Source: Desulfatitalea alkaliphila (GTDB lineage Bacteria > Desulfobacterota > Desulfobacteria > Desulfobacterales > Desulfosarcinaceae). From it: 64,000 nt of DNA. The notes below the pieces were generated by a model, which saw only the letters and a list, made by a program, of their open reading frames with translations, ran no database searches and had not been told where the DNA came from. The stretch is from NCBI RefSeq assembly GCF_022968795.1, contig NZ_JALJRB010000007.1:158958-222957 (forward strand), written 5' to 3'. Below, piece after piece: positions 62,293 through 64,000 of this stretch (its first letter is position 1; each line of letters starts with the position of its first letter). Position numbers and translations under genes: made by a program.

Positions 62293-63441
62293 ATGGAAAA
62301 CCTTCCATTCCTGTTGCTGGCCGGCTTGATTCTCGGCGCCTTCTTCACGGTGAGCTTCGCTTCCCAAAAATTGCGCTTGCCGTCGGTTCTGGTGTACATC
62401 GTGCTCGGCGCCGCCGTCTCCTCCTATTTCATTGACAACGGCCCGGTTCACACCGTGGCCGAAATCGGCATCGTGATCCTGTTTTTCATCCTGGGCCTGG
62501 AGTTCCCCTTGGCTCGGATGATCGTCATCGGCAAGAAAATCTGGCCCTCGGGCATGTTGGATGTGTTGCTCAACCTGGGCGGGGCAATGGCCCTGGCGTT
62601 ACTATTCGGGTTGGACGCCATGTCGGCAATGGTGATCGGCTCGGTGGCCTATGCCACCAGCTCATCCATATCCGCTAAAATGCTTCAAGAACAGAAACGG
62701 CTGGCCAACCCCGAAGCGGAATTCATCCTCGCCATCCTGATCTTCGAGGATCTTGTGGCGCCCCTGTTGGTCTCCTTCATCGCCGCCATGCGCCAGGGAG
62801 AAGCCTTCACCGCGCCCTTTGCCGCGTTGTTGCTCCTGAAAATCGCACTGCTGGTGACCGGCGCGATCTTATTGGGCCACTTCGGTTTCAAACGCCTCGA
62901 CCAGTTCGTGTCCCGTCATCTGCAAAAAGACTTCATGCCCCTCATGGCGGCCGCCATCGCCCTCTCCTATGCAGGGGTGGCCATCGCCTTGGGTCTGTCG
63001 GAAATATTGGGCGCCTTCTTGGCCGGCATGATGCTTTCGGAAACCGGGCGTTCATCGGATCTGGAGCACCTGCTGCTGCCCATCCGCGACATAACCCTGC
63101 CCTTCTTCTTCTTCTGGTTCGGCACCACCATCAGCCTGGGCGAAGGGGTACCCCTGGTGCCGCTGTTGTTGAGTTTGATCGCCTGGGCGGTCATCGGTAA
63201 AGTCGTGATGGCCTACTACGGCAGCCGACTCTACGGCTTGAGCCCCAAAGTGGCTTGCCGGGCAGGTTTTTCCATGGTGCATAGGGGCGAATTTTCCGCC
63301 ATCATCGCCAGCCTGGCCATTCCTCAGCTCAGGGTGCTCAGCGGCATCTACATCCTGGTGACAGCATTCCTGGGCGTCTACCTGTTCCAGAAAGCGCCCG
63401 CTCTGGCCAACTGGTACCAGAAGCGAAAAGGCGCCGAATGA
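62293..63441 (+). CDS. khtU: KhtU/KefB-type monovalent cation:proton antiporter (CPA2)
   Basis: A 382-residue membrane protein with 11-12 predicted helices and the CPA2 signature: the GLEFPLARM loop, SVAYATSSSISAKML, ILAILIFEDLVAPLL (with the Asp used in transport) and LGLSEILGAFLAGMMLSET. It lacks the C-terminal TrkA-N domain of KefB/KefC, which fits a two-gene system with khtT just upstream. Probably exports K+ (or Na+) in exchange for H+, for pH or osmotic balance. Confidence 0.86.
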   Translation: MENLPFLLLAGLILGAFFTVSFASQKLRLPSVLVYIVLGAAVSSYFIDNGPVHTVAEIGIVILFFILGLEFPLARMIVIGKKIWPSGMLDVLLNLGGAMALALLFGLDAMSAMVIGSVAYATSSSISAKMLQEQKRLANPEAEFILAILIFEDLVAPLLVSFIAAMRQGEAFTAPFAALLLLKIALLVTGAILLGHFGFKRLDQFVSRHLQKDFMPLMAAAIALSYAGVAIALGLSEILGAFLAGMMLSETGRSSDLEHLLLPIRDITLPFFFFWFGTTISLGEGVPLVPLLLSLIAWAVIGKVVMAYYGSRLYGLSPKVACRAGFSMVHRGEFSAIIASLAIPQLRVLSGIYILVTAFLGVYLFQKAPALANWYQKRKGAE

Positions 63442-63554
63442 CGGCCACTTTCAATTCATTCACAAACCATCGGTTTCGCTTTCCCGAAAATAAACCGGGC
63501 GCCCCCGATATCCGGGTAGCGCCCAGTGGGTTGACAATCAACCGATCAGCGGTA
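63442..63554. terminator. Bidirectional hairpin between khtU and the small minus-strand ORF
   Basis: GGGCGC (63497-63502) pairs with GCGCCC (63519-63524), with an inner CCCG/CGGG pairing (63503-63506 with 63513-63516). On the minus strand it is followed by a T-rich GGTTTATTTT, and it lies about 30 bases after the small ORF stop. It can serve convergent transcripts from both sides. Confidence 0.55.
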
Positions 63555-63638
63555 TTAGATCTTGCAGGTCGACGCACCGTCGATACAATAGTTCAAATAG
63601 TAACCGATCAACAGAACGCTCAATATGATGGACAACAT
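63555..63638 (-). CDS. 27-residue hydrophobic small protein with strong ribosome binding site
   Basis: The minus-strand frame begins with ATG six bases after the ribosome site GGAGGT and encodes a 27-residue peptide: hydrophobic MLSIILSVLLIGYYLNYCI, then DGASTCKI. It would form one short membrane helix with two cysteines near the end. Upstream on the same strand an AT-rich block offers TTGACG (63780-63785 complement) and a TTTTAT -10, leaving a leader of about 110 bases. A hairpin with a T-rich tail follows the stop. Promoter, ribosome site, ORF and terminator all fit a real gene, but no family was recognised. Confidence 0.55.
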   Translation of the reverse strand: MLSIILSVLLIGYYLNYCIDGASTCKI

Positions 63639-64000
63639 AAGTCACCTCCAGCCGCGACGCGTCCCGTGTAACCCGGACGCTGATTATGAACACGCTAAGG
63701 GCCAAACCCTATAACGCTTGTCTTTACATCTAATATCTAATAATTTTTTATAGTTATAAAATAACAATGGATTCCACATCGTCAAGACCGGGGGCCATGG
63801 TGGGTAGTTTAAAGTTTTAAGTTTAAAGTTTAAAGCAAGGAATTCTGTCGATTGTAGGCGGTGGGGTGGTCAAGCTGGTGTGCCCTTTGAAGTGAAATGG
63901 TTTGTGCTCGCAGGGAGGCGGGTGGGTCGGGGGGCCGGGTGCTGCAATGCGTGCAGGCGCATCGGGGCCGTTATGGGGTGGGCGCAGGGCGTTCGGCCCG
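63639..64000. other. Non-coding right end: small-ORF promoter region and repeat
   Basis: 63639-63790 is the presumed leader and AT-rich promoter of the small ORF. From 63806 to the window edge lies the second copy of the inverted-repeat element. No gene was seen. Confidence 0.6.
63806..64000. repeat. Inverted-repeat element, copy 2 (truncated by the window edge)
   Basis: It begins with AGTTTAAAG/TTTAAG units and GAATTCTGTCGATTG, corresponding to the left arm of copy 1 but more diverged, and from 63890 onward is 94% identical (104/111, no gaps) to 7219-7329. The G-run motif (63920-63939) is kept. The right arm lies beyond the window. Confidence 0.8.

Overview
The window reads as a chromosomal stretch of a high-G+C, Gram-negative anaerobe, most likely a sulfate-reducing Desulfobacterota of the Desulfosarcina/Desulfatitalea type. 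The placement is an inference. It rests on a complete acetyl-CoA (Wood-Ljungdahl) CODH/ACS operon, a selenocysteine synthase gene, diderm markers (a signal-peptide/beta-barrel protein, lgt) and a deltaproteobacterial gene order (phoH-pgpH-ybeY). No rRNA, tRNA, CRISPR array, transposase or prophage gene was recognised.

Layout. 1-7.1 kb: an outer-membrane barrel protein, lgt, and a vitamin B6 locus (pdxS-pdxT) divergent from a MocR/PdxR-type regulator across a near-perfect inverted repeat, then a pseudouridine synthase. 7.1-7.5 kb: a 366-bp non-coding element bounded by 51-bp inverted repeats; a second copy enters the right edge of the window at 63.8 kb. 7.6-13.7 kb: a eukaryote-like hisH-hisF fusion, radC, a soluble GAF histidine kinase with two phosphoacceptor domains, a solitary amino-acid-type binding protein and khpA. 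13.8-22.7 kb (minus strand): aat, clpA and clpS (an N-degron set), a phosphodiesterase, secA, an M23 peptidase and folD. 23-29.6 kb (plus strand): phoH, pgpH, ybeY, a pdxJ-like gene that has lost its catalytic residues, nnr and tsaE. 29.7-38 kb: lysC, pyrF, a CheD-HDOD fusion, selA, a GGDEF-like/TPR protein, then a heme set (fmdB, hemC, cobA-hemD). 39-52.7 kb: a more accessory block with a degenerate metallopeptidase-like gene, glucosyl-3-phosphoglycerate synthase, a PilZ-acyltransferase fusion, a methyltransferase, trmO, a sugar-dehydrogenase-like protein, a thioredoxin/HEAT protein, amylosucrase, a GNAT-nitrilase fusion and rmuC. 52.8-61.7 kb: acsD-acsA-acsB-acsC-acsE with a long structured leader and a strong terminator. 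61.8-63.4 kb: a KhtTU-type K+/H+ antiporter pair, then a tiny minus-strand ORF with a near-ideal ribosome binding site.

How the genes work together. The acs operon makes acetyl-CoA from methyl-tetrahydrofolate, CO2/CO and CoA, or runs in reverse for acetate oxidation; folD belongs to the folate branch that feeds it. PdxST, the divergent MocR regulator and the PdxJ-like relic all concern PLP, which SelA and MocR-fold proteins use. Aat, ClpS and ClpA form the tag-writer, adaptor and unfoldase of bacterial N-degron proteolysis. FmdB, HemC and CobA-HemD lead to uroporphyrinogen III and precorrin-2, the branch point for siroheme, heme and corrinoids; corrinoid is needed by the AcsCD protein.

The most unusual items are the inverted-repeat element with a conserved G-quadruplex motif, the TolA-like Ala/Lys repeat tail on AcsD, the CheD-HDOD and PilZ-acyltransferase fusions, the HisHF fusion, the catalytically degenerate PdxJ and M20/M42-like proteins, and the MocR regulator with Lys replaced by Gln at the PLP position.
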